Origin: Paludibacteraceae bacterium
GTDB taxonomy: Bacteria; Bacteroidota; Bacteroidia; Bacteroidales; Paludibacteraceae
Direction: 5' to 3'
Assembly: GCA_017551675.1 (NCBI GenBank)
Contig: JAFZLC010000047.1
Coordinates: 82,576-146,575, forward strand
DNA: 64,000 bases
Within the stretch, counting starts at the first letter, position 1; the number at the start of each line of letters is the position of its first letter. Below are positions 8,411 through 18,026 of this stretch, in pieces. The position numbers and the translations under genes were made by a program. Under the pieces are notes generated by a model. The model made no database searches. It was not told the origin of the DNA and saw only the letters and a program-made list of their open reading frames with translations.

Positions 8411-8615
8411 GAGGGGCATGAGATGGAATGATGTTGGCGTTAGAAAACCCCTAGCGGGGTATATGTTCATGCAAACCTGTGCTCTTTGCTATTAAGAGAT
8501 AGCCCCTACGGGGCATATGGTTGCGACGTGCATGTAGCATTGCCCCGTAGGGGCTTTCTGTTAATAGAAATATGCGCGTACCGACACGATACAATGCCCC
8601 GTTAGGGGCTTTCTA
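8411..8615 (+). repeat. Palindrome cassette D
   Basis: a (8447-8460), b (8502-8514), c (8542-8554), d (8596-8609). It is preceded by GAGGGGCATGAGATGGAATG, which continues into the same sequence as the transposase 3' end. The two loop variants of c and d are swapped relative to cassette C. Confidence 0.75.
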
Positions 8616-8650
8616 TTAACACCTCGTTTATCCCTATCTCAATTAAAAAA

Positions 8651-8681
8651 TTGGTCGCAAAAATTATTATTACTAACTTTG
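8651..8681 (+). promoter_or_regulatory. Promoter of the sufBCD operon
   Basis: TTGG (8651-8654) as the -33 element and TAACTTTG (8674-8681) as the -7 element are 19 bp apart, a good Bacteroidota sigma-ABfr match. The start site would fall near 8688, giving a leader of about 165 nt before sufB. Confidence 0.65.
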
Positions 8682-8701
8682 CACGTTTTTAGACGAATAA
8701 A

Positions 8702-8845
8702 GGTGAATCCCATAAATTCACCATATAAAACAAAATTAATATAAATCACGGGTTGATAGACGTTTCGGTGCTTTTTGATTTCTTTGTTTGTACAAAAAAA
8801 TCGAAATAATTTAAAATCCCTCGAAATGATTTTATAACCCTACCT
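8702..8845 (+). promoter_or_regulatory. Structured 5' leader of sufBCD (candidate cis-regulatory RNA)
   Basis: Hairpin 1 is GGTGAAT (8702-8708) with ATTCACC (8716-8722). A longer stem can then form between GGGTTGATA (8750-8758) with TTTCG (8763-8767) on the 5' side and CGAAA (8822-8826) with TATAACCC (8833-8840) on the 3' side; it ends 13 nt before the ATG. The AATTAATATAAATCACGGGT block (8734-8753) and the paired arms recur at 15063-15145 before another start codon. The arms suggest an RNA element. A dispersed inverted-repeat element is the alternative. It matches no riboswitch I recognise. Confidence 0.45.
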
Positions 8846-8853
8846 AAAATATT

Positions 8854-10293
8854 ATGAGTGAGAATATTGTAGACAAAGTTACCCAAGGGGAGTACAAATA
8901 TGGCTTTGTGACGGATATTGAGACGGATGTTATCCAAAAAGGGCTATCCGAGGAGATTGTCCGCCTGATTTCGAAGAAAAAAGAGGAACCTGAATGGCTC
9001 CTTGAATATCGCTTGAAAGCTTATCGTCATTGGTTGACAATGAAGGAACCTCGCTGGGCTCATCTGAATATACCTGAAATTGATTACCAGAATATCTATT
9101 ACTACGCTGCTCCGAAGAAAAAAGAGTCACCGAAAAATTTAGAGGAGGTGGATCCTGAATTGTTGAAAACCTTCGATAAATTGGGAATTCCTTTGGAGGA
9201 ACAAAAGCATCTCTCTGGTATGGCTGTCGATGCTGTCATGGATAGTATTTCAGTCAAAACCACTTACAAAGAGAACCTGGCTGAGTTGGGCATCATCTTT
9301 TGCTCTATCAGCGAAGCTGTAAAAAATTACCCTGATTTGGTGAAATCCTATCTGGGTTCGGTGGTTCCTTATACTGATAATTTTTATGCAGCCCTTAACT
9401 CGGCTGTCTTTAGTGATGGTTCTTTCGTATATATCCCTAAGGGCGTTCGTTGTCCGATGGAACTATCCACCTATTTCCGAATCAATGCGGCTAACACGGG
9501 TCAGTTCGAACGTACATTGATCATCGCCGATGATGATAGCTACGTCTCCTACTTGGAGGGTTGTACGGCTCCTATGCGTGACGAGAATCAGCTGCATGCG
9601 GCCATCGTCGAACTGGTGGTGCACGACCGTGCTGAAATCAAATACTCCACCGTGCAAAACTGGTACCCTGGTGATAAAGAGGGTAAGGGTGGTATCTATA
9701 ACTTCGTAACAAAAAGAGCCCTCTGCAAGGGTGTCTCTTCTAAAATCTCATGGACACAGGTGGAGACTGGTTCTGCCATCACTTGGAAATACCCAAGTTG
9801 CGTCCTCTTAGGCGACAACTCAGTGGGTGAGTTCTACTCAGTGGCTGTCACCAATAATTTCCAACAGGCAGATACGGGTACCAAGATGATTCATATCGGT
9901 AAGAACACTCGTAGCCATATTGTCTCAAAAGGTATCTCGGCAGGTAAGAGTCAGAACAGTTATCGTGGTTTGGTGAAGGTTTCGCCAAAAGCTACTGGTG
10001 CCCGCAACTTCTCGCAGTGTGATAGTCTTTTGTTGGGTGACCAATGTGGTGCACACACTTTCCCTTACATGGAGATTAATAACGACACCGCCATCGTCGA
10101 ACACGAGGCAACAACATCCAAAATCAGCGAAGATCAAATCTTCTACTGCAACCAACGTGGTATCAGTACCGAGGATGCTGTCGGACTAATCGTGAATGGA
10201 TATGCCAAGGAGGTGATCAATAAGTTACCAATGGAATTTGCCGTTGAGGCTCAAAATCTATTGCAGGTTTCCCTCGAGGGTTCCGTTGGTTAA
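8854..10293 (+). CDS. sufB: Fe-S cluster assembly scaffold SufB
   Basis: 479 residues, normal length. It carries hallmarks of SufB: the early [17 protein letters not shown] block, [24 protein letters not shown], and the C-terminal [10 protein letters not shown] with [19 protein letters not shown]. SufB with SufC and SufD forms the cytoplasmic SufBC2D complex that builds [Fe-S] clusters and hands them to apoproteins. It is the first gene of sufB-sufC-sufD, with sufC 43 bp downstream, and is expressed from the promoter at 8651. No SufS, SufE or SufU gene follows in this window. Confidence 0.97.
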   Translation: MSENIVDKVTQGEYKYGFVTDIETDVIQKGLSEEIVRLISKKKEEPEWLLEYRLKAYRHWLTMKEPRWAHLNIPEIDYQNIYYYAAPKKKESPKNLEEVDPELLKTFDKLGIPLEEQKHLSGMAVDAVMDSISVKTTYKENLAELGIIFCSISEAVKNYPDLVKSYLGSVVPYTDNFYAALNSAVFSDGSFVYIPKGVRCPMELSTYFRINAANTGQFERTLIIADDDSYVSYLEGCTAPMRDENQLHAAIVELVVHDRAEIKYSTVQNWYPGDKEGKGGIYNFVTKRALCKGVSSKISWTQVETGSAITWKYPSCVLLGDNSVGEFYSVAVTNNFQQADTGTKMIHIGKNTRSHIVSKGISAGKSQNSYRGLVKVSPKATGARNFSQCDSLLLGDQCGAHTFPYMEINNDTAIVEHEATTSKISEDQIFYCNQRGISTEDAVGLIVNGYAKEVINKLPMEFAVEAQNLLQVSLEGSVG

Positions 10294-10336
10294 TGAGATA
10301 GTCAAATGAATTAGAAATTGAATAAGATTCTACAAT

Positions 10337-11089
10337 ATGTTAGAGATAAAAAATTTACATGCTTCCATAAATGGGAAGGAGATATTGAAGGGAATTAATC
10401 TATCCATCCATGCGGGTGAGGTTCATGCCATCATGGGACCCAATGGTTCGGGTAAAAGTACTTTGTCCTCCGTCCTTTCCGGACATCCAGCTTATGAGGT
10501 GACGGAAGGAGAGGTGACTTTCAATGGAAAGAATTTGTTGGAAATGACTCCCGAGGCGCGTTCGTGCGAGGGACTCTTTATGAGTTTCCAATATCCAGTG
10601 GAGATACCAGGTGTCAGCATGGTTAATTTCATGCGTGCTGCCGTAAATGAGCATCGTAAGTATAAGGGGTTGGAACAGTTGCCTGCATCAGAGTTTCTGA
10701 AGTTGATGAGAGAGAAGAAGGAATTGGTTGAATTGGATAGTAAGTTGGCCAACCGCTCTGTGAACGAAGGATTCTCAGGAGGAGAGAAAAAGAGAAATGA
10801 GATTTTCCAAATGGCTATGTTGGAACCAACATTGTCTATCTTGGATGAGACCGATAGTGGATTGGATATCGATGCCCTCCGTATTGTGGCAAATGGTGTG
10901 AACAAACTAAAAACACCGCAAAACGCTAGTATCGTCATCACACACTATCAACGTTTGTTGGACTATATTGTTCCTGATTTCGTTCATGTCCTTTACAAAG
11001 GAAAGATTGTTAAGTCAGCAGGTAAAGAGTTGGCGTTGGAATTGGAAGAGAAGGGATATGATTGGATAAAAAAAGAGTTGGGAGAATAA
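10337..11089 (+). CDS. sufC: Fe-S cluster assembly ATPase SufC
   Basis: 250 residues. ABC ATPase with Walker [10 protein letters not shown] (residues 34-42), signature [11 protein letters not shown] and Walker [13 protein letters not shown]; the DETDSGLD form is characteristic of SufC as opposed to transporter ATPases. It has no membrane segments. It powers the SufB-SufD scaffold. It lies between sufB and sufD, 12 bp before the latter. Confidence 0.97.
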   Translation: MLEIKNLHASINGKEILKGINLSIHAGEVHAIMGPNGSGKSTLSSVLSGHPAYEVTEGEVTFNGKNLLEMTPEARSCEGLFMSFQYPVEIPGVSMVNFMRAAVNEHRKYKGLEQLPASEFLKLMREKKELVELDSKLANRSVNEGFSGGEKKRNEIFQMAMLEPTLSILDETDSGLDIDALRIVANGVNKLKTPQNASIVITHYQRLLDYIVPDFVHVLYKGKIVKSAGKELALELEEKGYDWIKKELGE

Positions 11090-11101
11090 TCAAGAGAAGT
11101 T

Positions 11102-12463
11102 ATGGCAGTAAATGCAGAGCAATCCTACATAGAAATATACAATGAGTTCCAAAAGACTCTTTGTGCGAAGAGTGCGCCACTCTTGAATCAATATAGAGAG
11201 GAGGCTTTCCGTGCATTCAAGTCGGCTGGATTCCCCTCCCATCGTTTGGAATCCCATAAATACACCGACCTGACTGATGCGTTCGCCGTAAATTACGGTA
11301 TGAACCTGAATAGAATTGAATATACCGTTAATTCTTCTGACCTTATTAAATGTGAGGTACAGGGAATTAATTCATACCTCTTCTTTATAGTGAATGACAC
11401 CTTCTACTGTCCTGCATCTTCTAAAGCTGATATGGAGGAATTGAGATCCAAGGGTGTCTTGATCGGAAGTCTTAATGAGTATGCCACCTCCCATCCGGAG
11501 TTGGTCGGACAATACTATAATAAGATAGTACACGCTGATGAAGAGGCAACAGTTGCCTTCAATACAACATTCGCTCAGGATGGTTTCTTCTTATATGTTC
11601 CAGAGAATGTACGTTTGGAGAAACCCATTCAAATCATCTCTGTGATGCATGCATCTATGCCGACACTGGCCAATGCACGTAACCTAGTCGTTTTGGAAGA
11701 GAATTCTGAGGCTCGCGTTTTGGTCTGCGCGCATACAATGGAGGACGTTGAGTTCATGTCCAACAGAGTGACAGAGGTGTATGTCGGTCGAAATGCTATC
11801 TACGACCATTATAAGTTGGAGAACACCCATTCGAAATCATCCGCTGTCACCTCCCTAACCATCCGACAGATGCAGGGATCCAATGTGTTGGTGAATGATT
11901 TGACACTACACAACGGACTGACACGCAATACGGTGACCATCGACTTGGCAGAAGAACATTGCGAAACATTATTGTGTGGCATGGTGGTTGGCGATGGCAA
12001 ACAACATGTGGATAACACAACACATATCAATCACTTGGCTCCTAATTGTAAGAGCAACGAGATGTATAAGTATGTGATGGACGATGAATCGACGGGTGCC
12101 TTCTCAGGCAAAATATATGTGGCCCCTCATGCACAAAAGACGGAAGCTTATCAAGTGAACCGTAATGTATGCATGAAATCAACAGCTAAGATGTATACCA
12201 AACCACAATTGGAAATCTACGCTGACGATGTAAAATGTAGTCACGGCGCATCCACCGGACAGATGGATGACAATGCACTCTTTTACTTACGTTCTCGTGG
12301 TATTCCAGAAGCAGAAGCTAAGATGTTGTTGATGTTTGCCTTTGTAAATGATGTGTTGGAAAATGTACGCATAAGTGCGTTGAAGGATAAAATTAAAATT
12401 TTGGTGGAGAAGCGTTTCAGAGGCGAATTATCCAAGTGTTCCGGATGTAATGTGTGCAGGTAG
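11102..12463 (+). CDS. sufD: Fe-S cluster assembly protein SufD
   Basis: 453 residues. The C-terminal half has the SufB/SufD beta-helix core (for example HINHLAPNCKSNEMYK, KCSHGASTGQMDDNALFY and LRSRGIPEAEAK). The protein ends with a cysteine-rich tail, KCSGCNVCR, that could bind metal; similar tails occur in Bacteroidales SufD. It partners SufB and SufC in the SufBC2D complex. It is the last gene of the operon. A weak AT-rich inverted repeat follows the stop at about 12469-12490. Confidence 0.95.
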   Translation: MAVNAEQSYIEIYNEFQKTLCAKSAPLLNQYREEAFRAFKSAGFPSHRLESHKYTDLTDAFAVNYGMNLNRIEYTVNSSDLIKCEVQGINSYLFFIVNDTFYCPASSKADMEELRSKGVLIGSLNEYATSHPELVGQYYNKIVHADEEATVAFNTTFAQDGFFLYVPENVRLEKPIQIISVMHASMPTLANARNLVVLEENSEARVLVCAHTMEDVEFMSNRVTEVYVGRNAIYDHYKLENTHSKSSAVTSLTIRQMQGSNVLVNDLTLHNGLTRNTVTIDLAEEHCETLLCGMVVGDGKQHVDNTTHINHLAPNCKSNEMYKYVMDDESTGAFSGKIYVAPHAQKTEAYQVNRNVCMKSTAKMYTKPQLEIYADDVKCSHGASTGQMDDNALFYLRSRGIPEAEAKMLLMFAFVNDVLENVRISALKDKIKILVEKRFRGELSKCSGCNVCR

Positions 12464-12629
12464 TTGAAAGCATTAACAAATTTTAATGTTTTATTTGTGG
12501 ACTTTTTTTTGTTACTTTGCACCCGATTTTCAAAAAGATAATTATTCCTTTTTGTAAAAAACGAGTCTAAAAGAATTGATTGTTAAACCAAATAAATATA
12601 GGGAGTTTGAAGTTTGCTCCTATTAATTA

Positions 12630-15053
12630 ATGCAGAAAATGCAGAAAAATTTAGTCATAGTAGAGTCTCCTGCGAAGGCAAAAACCATTGAAAAGTTCTT
12701 GGGTAAGGACTACAAGGTGATGTCGAGTTTCGGTCACATTCGTGATTTGAAGAAAAAAGGGTTGGGTATAGATATAGAAAACAAATTTGCCCCCGATTAT
12801 GAGGTGCCATCTGATAAGAAAGCATTGGTGGCAGAACTAAAGAAACAAGCCAAAGCGGCAGAAACCGTCTGGTTAGCATCCGATGAGGACCGCGAGGGAG
12901 AAGCCATAGCATGGCACCTTTTCGAGGTGTTGGGCTTGAAGAAAGAAAATACACGTCGAATCGTTTTTCATGAGATTACAAAAAATGCCATTCTGCATGC
13001 GATAGAGAATCCGCGCGAGATTGATGATAACCTGGTGTGTGCACAACAGGCACGTCGTGTATTAGACCGTATTGTGGGTTTTGAGTTGTCTCCCATCTTA
13101 TGGAAGAAGGTGAAGCCATCGTTGTCGGCAGGACGTGTACAATCCGTAACAGTTCGTTTGATTGTTGATCGTGAACGTGAGATTCAACGTTTCCAATCAG
13201 AATCCTCCTACCGTGTTCGTGCTATCTTCCGTGTGAAAGATAAAAATGGAAAGATGGTGGATCTAAAAGCAGATCTCTCCGATAGAATCAAGACGAAGAA
13301 AGAGGCGCAGGCTTTCCTTGAGCATTGCAAGGGAGCATCATTCACTATCGAGAATGTTGAGCATAAGCCAATCAAGCGTTATCCTTCTGCTCCGTTCACC
13401 ACCTCCACCTTGCAACAAGAGGCAGCGCGCAAACTGAACTTCTCAGTTTCCCAAACCATGAGAGTGGCTCAGTCGTTGTATGAGTCAGGAAAGATCACCT
13501 ACATGCGTACCGACTCCGTCAACTTATCATCATTAGCAATCAGTACAGCTAAGGAGGAGATTATCTCCATGGCTGGTGAGAAATACCATCATGCACGTCA
13601 GTACCAAACCAAATCAAAAGGTGCACAAGAGGCGCATGAGGCTATCCGTCCGACCTACATCAATCAACACGAGATTGAGGGTACGGCTCAGGAGAGAAAA
13701 CTATATGAATTAATTTGGAAACGTACCATCGCATCTCAAATGGAAGATGCAGAATTGGAGAAGACCATTGCTACCATCTCTGTCTCTGGCGACAATCGTA
13801 AGTTTGTGGCTGAGGGCGAGGTGCTTATTTTCGATGGTTTCCTTCGCGTATATATGGAGTCAACCGATGATGATGACACACAAGAGAATCAAAACCTCCT
13901 TCCTCCATTGAAGGTGGGTGATCTTCTTTCAAGTGTCTCTTCTGTTGAGGCTTGCGAACGTTTCTCACAACGTCCACCTCGCTATACAGAGGCAAGTTTG
14001 GTACATAAACTAGAAGAGTTGGGTATCGGTCGTCCTTCTACATACGCTACCACCATATCGACCATTCAACAACGTGAATATGTTGTACGTGAAGATCGTG
14101 AAGGAGAGGCTCGCAACTATAATGTTTTGACCTTAAAAGGAGATACTATCTCGGATGAAACGAAGAGTGAATTGGTGGGCGTTGAACGCTCAAAGTTGTT
14201 CCCTACCGATATAGGTATCGTCGTTAATGATTATTTGCAAGAATATTTCCCAGACATCTTGGATTATAACTTCACTGCCAATGTGGAGAAGACATTTGAT
14301 GATGTGGCAGAAGGCAAATTGGTATGGACCAAATCATTGGATTCTTTCTACAAATCATTCCATCCAAGTGTTGAGAATGCAGAGCAACGTTCCGAGCACA
14401 AGGTGGGAGAACGTCAGGTGGGCGTTGATCCAGTGAGTGGAAAGCCTGTCTTTGTGAAGATTGGTCGATTCGGACCAGTGGCACAGATTGGTTCGGCTGA
14501 TGATGAGGAGAAACCAAAATTCGCTCCATTGCGCAAGACACAATCCTTGGAGACTGTGACGTTTGAAGAGGTGATGGATCTCTTTAAATTGCCACGCGAT
14601 TTGGGTGAATATGAAGGAAAGATGATGACAGTGGCTGTGGGTCGATTTGGAGCATACGTGAAACATGATTCTAAGTTCTACTCCTTGAAGAAGGGCGATG
14701 ATCCGATGGAGATCACTGAAAGTCGCGCCATCGAATTGATAGAAGAGAAACGCCAGCAAGAGGCAAACAAATATATCTTACGTTTCGAAGCGGAGGATAT
14801 TGACGTCTGCAACGGACGATTCGGTCCGTACATCGCTCATAATGGCGCTAATTATAAGATTCCAAAGGGAACAGACCCTGCTACGCTTACTGTGGAGCAA
14901 TGCAAAGAATTAATCGAGAAACAGGGCGAAAAACCTGTTAAGAAGAGTTCTCGTGCAACCGCAAAAACAGCTACTCCGAAAGCTGCTGCTAAAAGCACTA
15001 CAAAGAGTACTGCTAAGAAGACATCCACTAAGAGCACAGCCAGCAAGAAATAA
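12630..15053 (+). CDS. topA: DNA topoisomerase I
   Basis: 807 residues. The N-terminal Toprim domain begins KNLVIVESPAKAKTIEKFLG and includes WLASDEDREGEAIAWHL. The active-site tyrosine is Tyr291 in ITYMRTDS. EAHEAIRPT and IGRPSTYA follow in the type IA core. The C-terminus has topoisomerase C-terminal repeats (GRFGAYVKHDSKFYSL, GRFGPYIAHNGANYKI) in place of zinc fingers. It ends in a Lys/Ala/Thr-rich tail of about 40 residues that probably binds DNA. It relaxes negative supercoils. The ATG at 12630 is used; a second ATG three codons on (12639) is equally possible. The 166-bp gap upstream holds a weak promoter-like TTACTTTGC near 12513. Confidence 0.97.
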   Translation: MQKMQKNLVIVESPAKAKTIEKFLGKDYKVMSSFGHIRDLKKKGLGIDIENKFAPDYEVPSDKKALVAELKKQAKAAETVWLASDEDREGEAIAWHLFEVLGLKKENTRRIVFHEITKNAILHAIENPREIDDNLVCAQQARRVLDRIVGFELSPILWKKVKPSLSAGRVQSVTVRLIVDREREIQRFQSESSYRVRAIFRVKDKNGKMVDLKADLSDRIKTKKEAQAFLEHCKGASFTIENVEHKPIKRYPSAPFTTSTLQQEAARKLNFSVSQTMRVAQSLYESGKITYMRTDSVNLSSLAISTAKEEIISMAGEKYHHARQYQTKSKGAQEAHEAIRPTYINQHEIEGTAQERKLYELIWKRTIASQMEDAELEKTIATISVSGDNRKFVAEGEVLIFDGFLRVYMESTDDDDTQENQNLLPPLKVGDLLSSVSSVEACERFSQRPPRYTEASLVHKLEELGIGRPSTYATTISTIQQREYVVREDREGEARNYNVLTLKGDTISDETKSELVGVERSKLFPTDIGIVVNDYLQEYFPDILDYNFTANVEKTFDDVAEGKLVWTKSLDSFYKSFHPSVENAEQRSEHKVGERQVGVDPVSGKPVFVKIGRFGPVAQIGSADDEEKPKFAPLRKTQSLETVTFEEVMDLFKLPRDLGEYEGKMMTVAVGRFGAYVKHDSKFYSLKKGDDPMEITESRAIELIEEKRQQEANKYILRFEAEDIDVCNGRFGPYIAHNGANYKIPKGTDPATLTVEQCKELIEKQGEKPVKKSSRATAKTATPKAAAKSTTKSTAKKTSTKSTASKK

Positions 15054-15062
15054 ATAAACAAG

Positions 15063-15145
15063 AATTAATATAAATCACGGGTAGATAAACGTTTCGGTGA
15101 TTTTCAAAAATCCCCCGAAATGAATTTATAGCCCCCTCTAAAGTG
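15063..15145 (+). promoter_or_regulatory. Second copy of the sufB-leader RNA-like motif
   Basis: AATTAATATAAATCACGGGT (15063-15082) is identical to 8734-8753. It is followed by GATAAACGTTTCGGTG against GATAGACGTTTCGGTG in the sufB leader. The 3' arm CCCCCGAAATGAATTTATAG matches CCCTCGAAATGATTTTATAA of the sufB copy. The arms can pair (TTTCG with CGAAA, GGG with CCC) while the loop is much shorter. The copy starts ten bases after the topA stop and ends about 10 nt before the DUF922 start codon, the same position it has before sufB. Confidence 0.5.
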
Positions 15146-15153
15146 TCACTAAA

Positions 15154-15738
15154 ATGAAAAAGATAGTTTTTTTGATTTTATTTGTGAGTGCAGTGTTTGT
15201 CTCCCATTCTCAGGATTACACAGACACGACGAAGTATATCATATATAGTGACACCATGAATATCACATGGAATGACTTTAGGGGAGAAATCTCCACAGAT
15301 TTTGCTCGTACTTACAGTGAGGTTTCCATGCAGGCAGTGATGAATGAGTGTGAGTTGACATACGAGATAATGTCTGTCATGGTGAAGGATAGATCACGTC
15401 AGTTGAAAGATCATCAAGAGAAAGAATTGCTCGTTCATGAGATTACCCATTTTAAGATTACGGAGGTTTATACCCGAAAGATGAGGAAGGAGATCGATAG
15501 TTTGACTGCTCTACCGTTGGAAAAGGTGAAAGAGCAGGTGAGTGCTATCTTTAGAAAATACCTCAAGGAGGCGAAGGAGTTTCAGAATAAATATGATGAT
15601 GAGACCAACCATTCCATGGTGCGTGATAAGCAAATCGAGTGGGAAAAGAGAGTGGATGAGATGTTGGAGGAATTAAAGGGATATTCAGACACCCATGTCA
15701 CTGTTCCGCTTAAATGCAAGAAGAAAAAAAATCAGTAA
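15154..15738 (+). CDS. DUF922-type secreted putative Zn-dependent protease
   Basis: 194 residues. A signal peptide (MKKIVFLILFVSAVFVSHSQ) is followed by a domain with LLVHEITHFKITEVYTRK (HExxH, with the wider HExxHF pattern of DUF922) and YDDETNHSMVRDKQIEWEK near the end, another conserved block of that family. DUF922 proteins are predicted, not well proven, periplasmic zinc proteases; the substrate is unknown. The gene stands alone between topA and gyrB, preceded by the repeated leader motif. Confidence 0.75.
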   Translation: MKKIVFLILFVSAVFVSHSQDYTDTTKYIIYSDTMNITWNDFRGEISTDFARTYSEVSMQAVMNECELTYEIMSVMVKDRSRQLKDHQEKELLVHEITHFKITEVYTRKMRKEIDSLTALPLEKVKEQVSAIFRKYLKEAKEFQNKYDDETNHSMVRDKQIEWEKRVDEMLEELKGYSDTHVTVPLKCKKKKNQ

Positions 15739-15789
15739 AAAGCCAATTCATTTTTACAAAAAAAACGTCTCTAAATCGTAAAAAAATAG

Positions 15790-15797
15790 TATATTTG
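15790..15797 (+). promoter_or_regulatory. -7 box of gyrB
   Basis: TATATTTG, followed by C, matches TAnnTTTG and ends 30 bp before the gyrB ATG. No clear -33 TTTG is visible. Confidence 0.5.
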
Positions 15798-15827
15798 CTT
15801 GTTTGAGAAATAAAAAAACAAAATAAT

Positions 15828-17768
15828 ATGAGCGAAGAAAAAAATTCGTATTCTGCCAGTAGCATTCAGGTGTTGGAGGGTTTGGAAGCCGTTCGTAAGA
15901 GACCTGCGATGTATATTGGAGATATTAGCGAGCGCGGTTTGCACCACTTGGTCTATGAGGTGGTGGATAACTCTATCGATGAGGCGTTAGCCGGTTATTG
16001 TAAGCACATCGAAGTTACGATTAATGAGGATAATTCCATTACAGTTCAAGATGATGGTCGTGGTATCCCTGTGGATATGCATGAGAAGGAGAAGCGTTCT
16101 GCTTTGGAAGTTGTAATGACTGTGCTTCATGCAGGAGGTAAGTTCGATAAAGGAACATACAAAGTATCCGGTGGTTTGCACGGTGTGGGTGTATCTTGTG
16201 TGAATGCACTTTCCACTAAGATGTCGGTAGAGGTTTGTCGTGGAGGCAAACGCTATCAACAAGAATACTCATGTGGAAAGCCTCTTTACAGTGTGAAGGA
16301 GGTTGGCACAGCTGACACTACAGGTACAAAGGTAACCTTCTTGCCTGATACGTCGATTTTCACCGTTCATGAATACAAATATGATATCTTGGCTGGTCGT
16401 TTACGCGACTTGGCTTATCTGAATGCAGGTGTTAAGATTTCGTTGACAGACAAACGTCCGTTGGAAGATGGCACGTTCCGCTCAGACGTGTTCTATTCTG
16501 AAAAGGGATTGAGTGAGTTTGTTGAATACTTGGATTCATTGCGCGAACATTTGATTCCAGATGTGATCCACATCAATACAGATAAGTATGGAACACCTGT
16601 TGAAGTCGCAATGACCTACAATACCGAGTTTAAAGAGAATATCCATTCATACGTTAACAATATCAATACCATCGAGGGTGGTACTCACGTTTCTGGTTTC
16701 CGTACGGCGTTGACACGTACTTTGAAGAAGTATGCCGACGACTTGAAGATTCTTGAAAAAGAGAAGGTGGAGATCAGTGGTGATGACTTCCGTGAAGGTT
16801 TGACAGCCGTTATCTCTGTGAAGGTGGCTGAACCTCAATTCGAGGGACAGACAAAGACAAAGTTGGGTAACGACGAAGTGTCTGGTATTGTACAACAAGC
16901 AGTGGGTGAAGCCCTCACCAACTATTTGGAGGAACATCCAAAAGAGGCACGTCTGATTGTCGACAAAGTAGTGTTGGCTGCTCGTGCTCGTATTGCTGCT
17001 GCTAATGCACGTAAGAACGTACAACGTAAGTCTGCTTTGGGTGGTGCAGGCCTCCCTGGTAAATTGGCAGATTGCTCTGGTAAGAATCCTGAGCTTTGCG
17101 AGATATTCCTTGTCGAGGGAGACTCTGCAGGTGGTACCGCTAAACAAGGTCGTAACCGTGAGTTCCAAGCAATCCTACCATTGCGTGGTAAGATTTTGAA
17201 CGTCGAGAAGGCTACGATGGATCGTGTATTGAATAGCGAGGAAATCAAAAATATCTATTCAGCATTGGGTGTGACAATCGGTACGGCTGAAGATTCTAAA
17301 GCATTGAATCTGGAGAAACTCCGTTATCATAAGATTATCATCATGACCGATGCCGATGTCGATGGTAGTCACATCGACACACTTATCCTAACATTCTTCT
17401 TCCGCCACATGCGTGAGTTGATTGAGAACGGATATGTATACATCGCTGCTCCTCCATTGTATAAATGCTCTAAGGGCAAGGTCGAGGAGTATTGCTGGAC
17501 GGATCAACAAAAACAGGCTTTCATCGATAAATATGGAGGTGGACAAGAGTCTGGTATTAAGATTCAACGATACAAAGGTTTGGGTGAGATGAATGCTGCT
17601 CAATTGAAGGAGACCACTATGGACCCTCAATACCGTACCCTTCGTCAGGTACATATCGATAATTTGGCTCAAGCTGATTACACCTTCTCAATGTTGATGG
17701 GTGATGATGTGGCTCCACGTAGACAATTTATCGAGGATAATGCAACATACGCTACGATCGACGCTTAA
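15828..17768 (+). CDS. gyrB: DNA gyrase subunit B
   Basis: 646 residues. The GHKL ATPase has EVVDNSIDEALAGYC, QDDGRGIPVDMH and GLHGVGVSCVNALS. The transducer follows, then the Toprim domain with LVEGDSAGGTAKQGR, LRGKILNVEKA and IIMTDADVDGSHI. The C-terminus carries QRYKGLGEMNAAQL and VHIDNLAQAD. It pairs with GyrA, which is not in the window, to introduce negative supercoils. Length and motifs favour GyrB over ParE. It lies close to topA, the opposing topoisomerase. A strong terminator follows 20 bp after the stop. Confidence 0.96.
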   Translation: MSEEKNSYSASSIQVLEGLEAVRKRPAMYIGDISERGLHHLVYEVVDNSIDEALAGYCKHIEVTINEDNSITVQDDGRGIPVDMHEKEKRSALEVVMTVLHAGGKFDKGTYKVSGGLHGVGVSCVNALSTKMSVEVCRGGKRYQQEYSCGKPLYSVKEVGTADTTGTKVTFLPDTSIFTVHEYKYDILAGRLRDLAYLNAGVKISLTDKRPLEDGTFRSDVFYSEKGLSEFVEYLDSLREHLIPDVIHINTDKYGTPVEVAMTYNTEFKENIHSYVNNINTIEGGTHVSGFRTALTRTLKKYADDLKILEKEKVEISGDDFREGLTAVISVKVAEPQFEGQTKTKLGNDEVSGIVQQAVGEALTNYLEEHPKEARLIVDKVVLAARARIAAANARKNVQRKSALGGAGLPGKLADCSGKNPELCEIFLVEGDSAGGTAKQGRNREFQAILPLRGKILNVEKATMDRVLNSEEIKNIYSALGVTIGTAEDSKALNLEKLRYHKIIIMTDADVDGSHIDTLILTFFFRHMRELIENGYVYIAAPPLYKCSKGKVEEYCWTDQQKQAFIDKYGGGQESGIKIQRYKGLGEMNAAQLKETTMDPQYRTLRQVHIDNLAQADYTFSMLMGDDVAPRRQFIEDNATYATIDA

Positions 17769-17788
17769 TTACGTGTTATATACCAATG

Positions 17789-17821
17789 TAGAGACGATGT
17801 GTACATCGTCTCTATTTTTTT
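17789..17821 (+). terminator. Terminator of gyrB
   Basis: TAGAGACGATGT (17789-17800) and ACATCGTCTCTA (17803-17814) form a perfect 12-bp stem with a 2-nt loop, followed by TTTTTTT. The stem is nearly the same palindrome as at 5392-5415. Confidence 0.8.
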
Positions 17822-18026
17822 GTGCTTTTTCGTTCAGTTAAAATTTTTTAAAAATTAATTCGTAAGATAGCCTTTAAAATGTTTTTATTATTTATTTTTG
17901 TGTAGATATGTAATGTACTTGCAACGTAGGGGTCTATGGTTGTGCAAAGATAGGGCAGAATACAAAAAAACTCTTTATGGGCAGGTTGCTATAAAATGTT
18001 AAACCAATAAAAACAAAATTATTAAA

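Larger units (their letters stand above)
7141..8615 (+). mobile_element. Array of four palindrome cassettes surrounding a Y1 transposase gene
   Basis: Fifteen short G/C palindromes lie in a fixed order in four cassettes. Type a is ACCCCTAGCGGGGT, followed by TATATGTTCAYG. Type b is GCCCCTACGGGGC, preceded by GCTATTAAGAG and followed by ATATGGTT. Types c and d are GCCCCGTAGGGGC or GCCCCGTTAGGGGC, followed by TTTCTCTTAATAG or TTTCTATTA. The transposase gene sits between the second and third cassettes. A fifth cassette in reverse orientation lies 30 kb away (38562-38736). The arrangement resembles REP/RAYT systems in which a Y1 transposase is linked to dispersed palindromes. The palindromes could also act as mRNA-stabilising or terminator hairpins. 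Confidence 0.8.

Noticed and set aside
7141-8615. CRISPR-like array of repeats
   Set aside because: The repeats are short self-complementary palindromes of several types at unequal spacing, the spacers are themselves repeated, and no cas gene is near.
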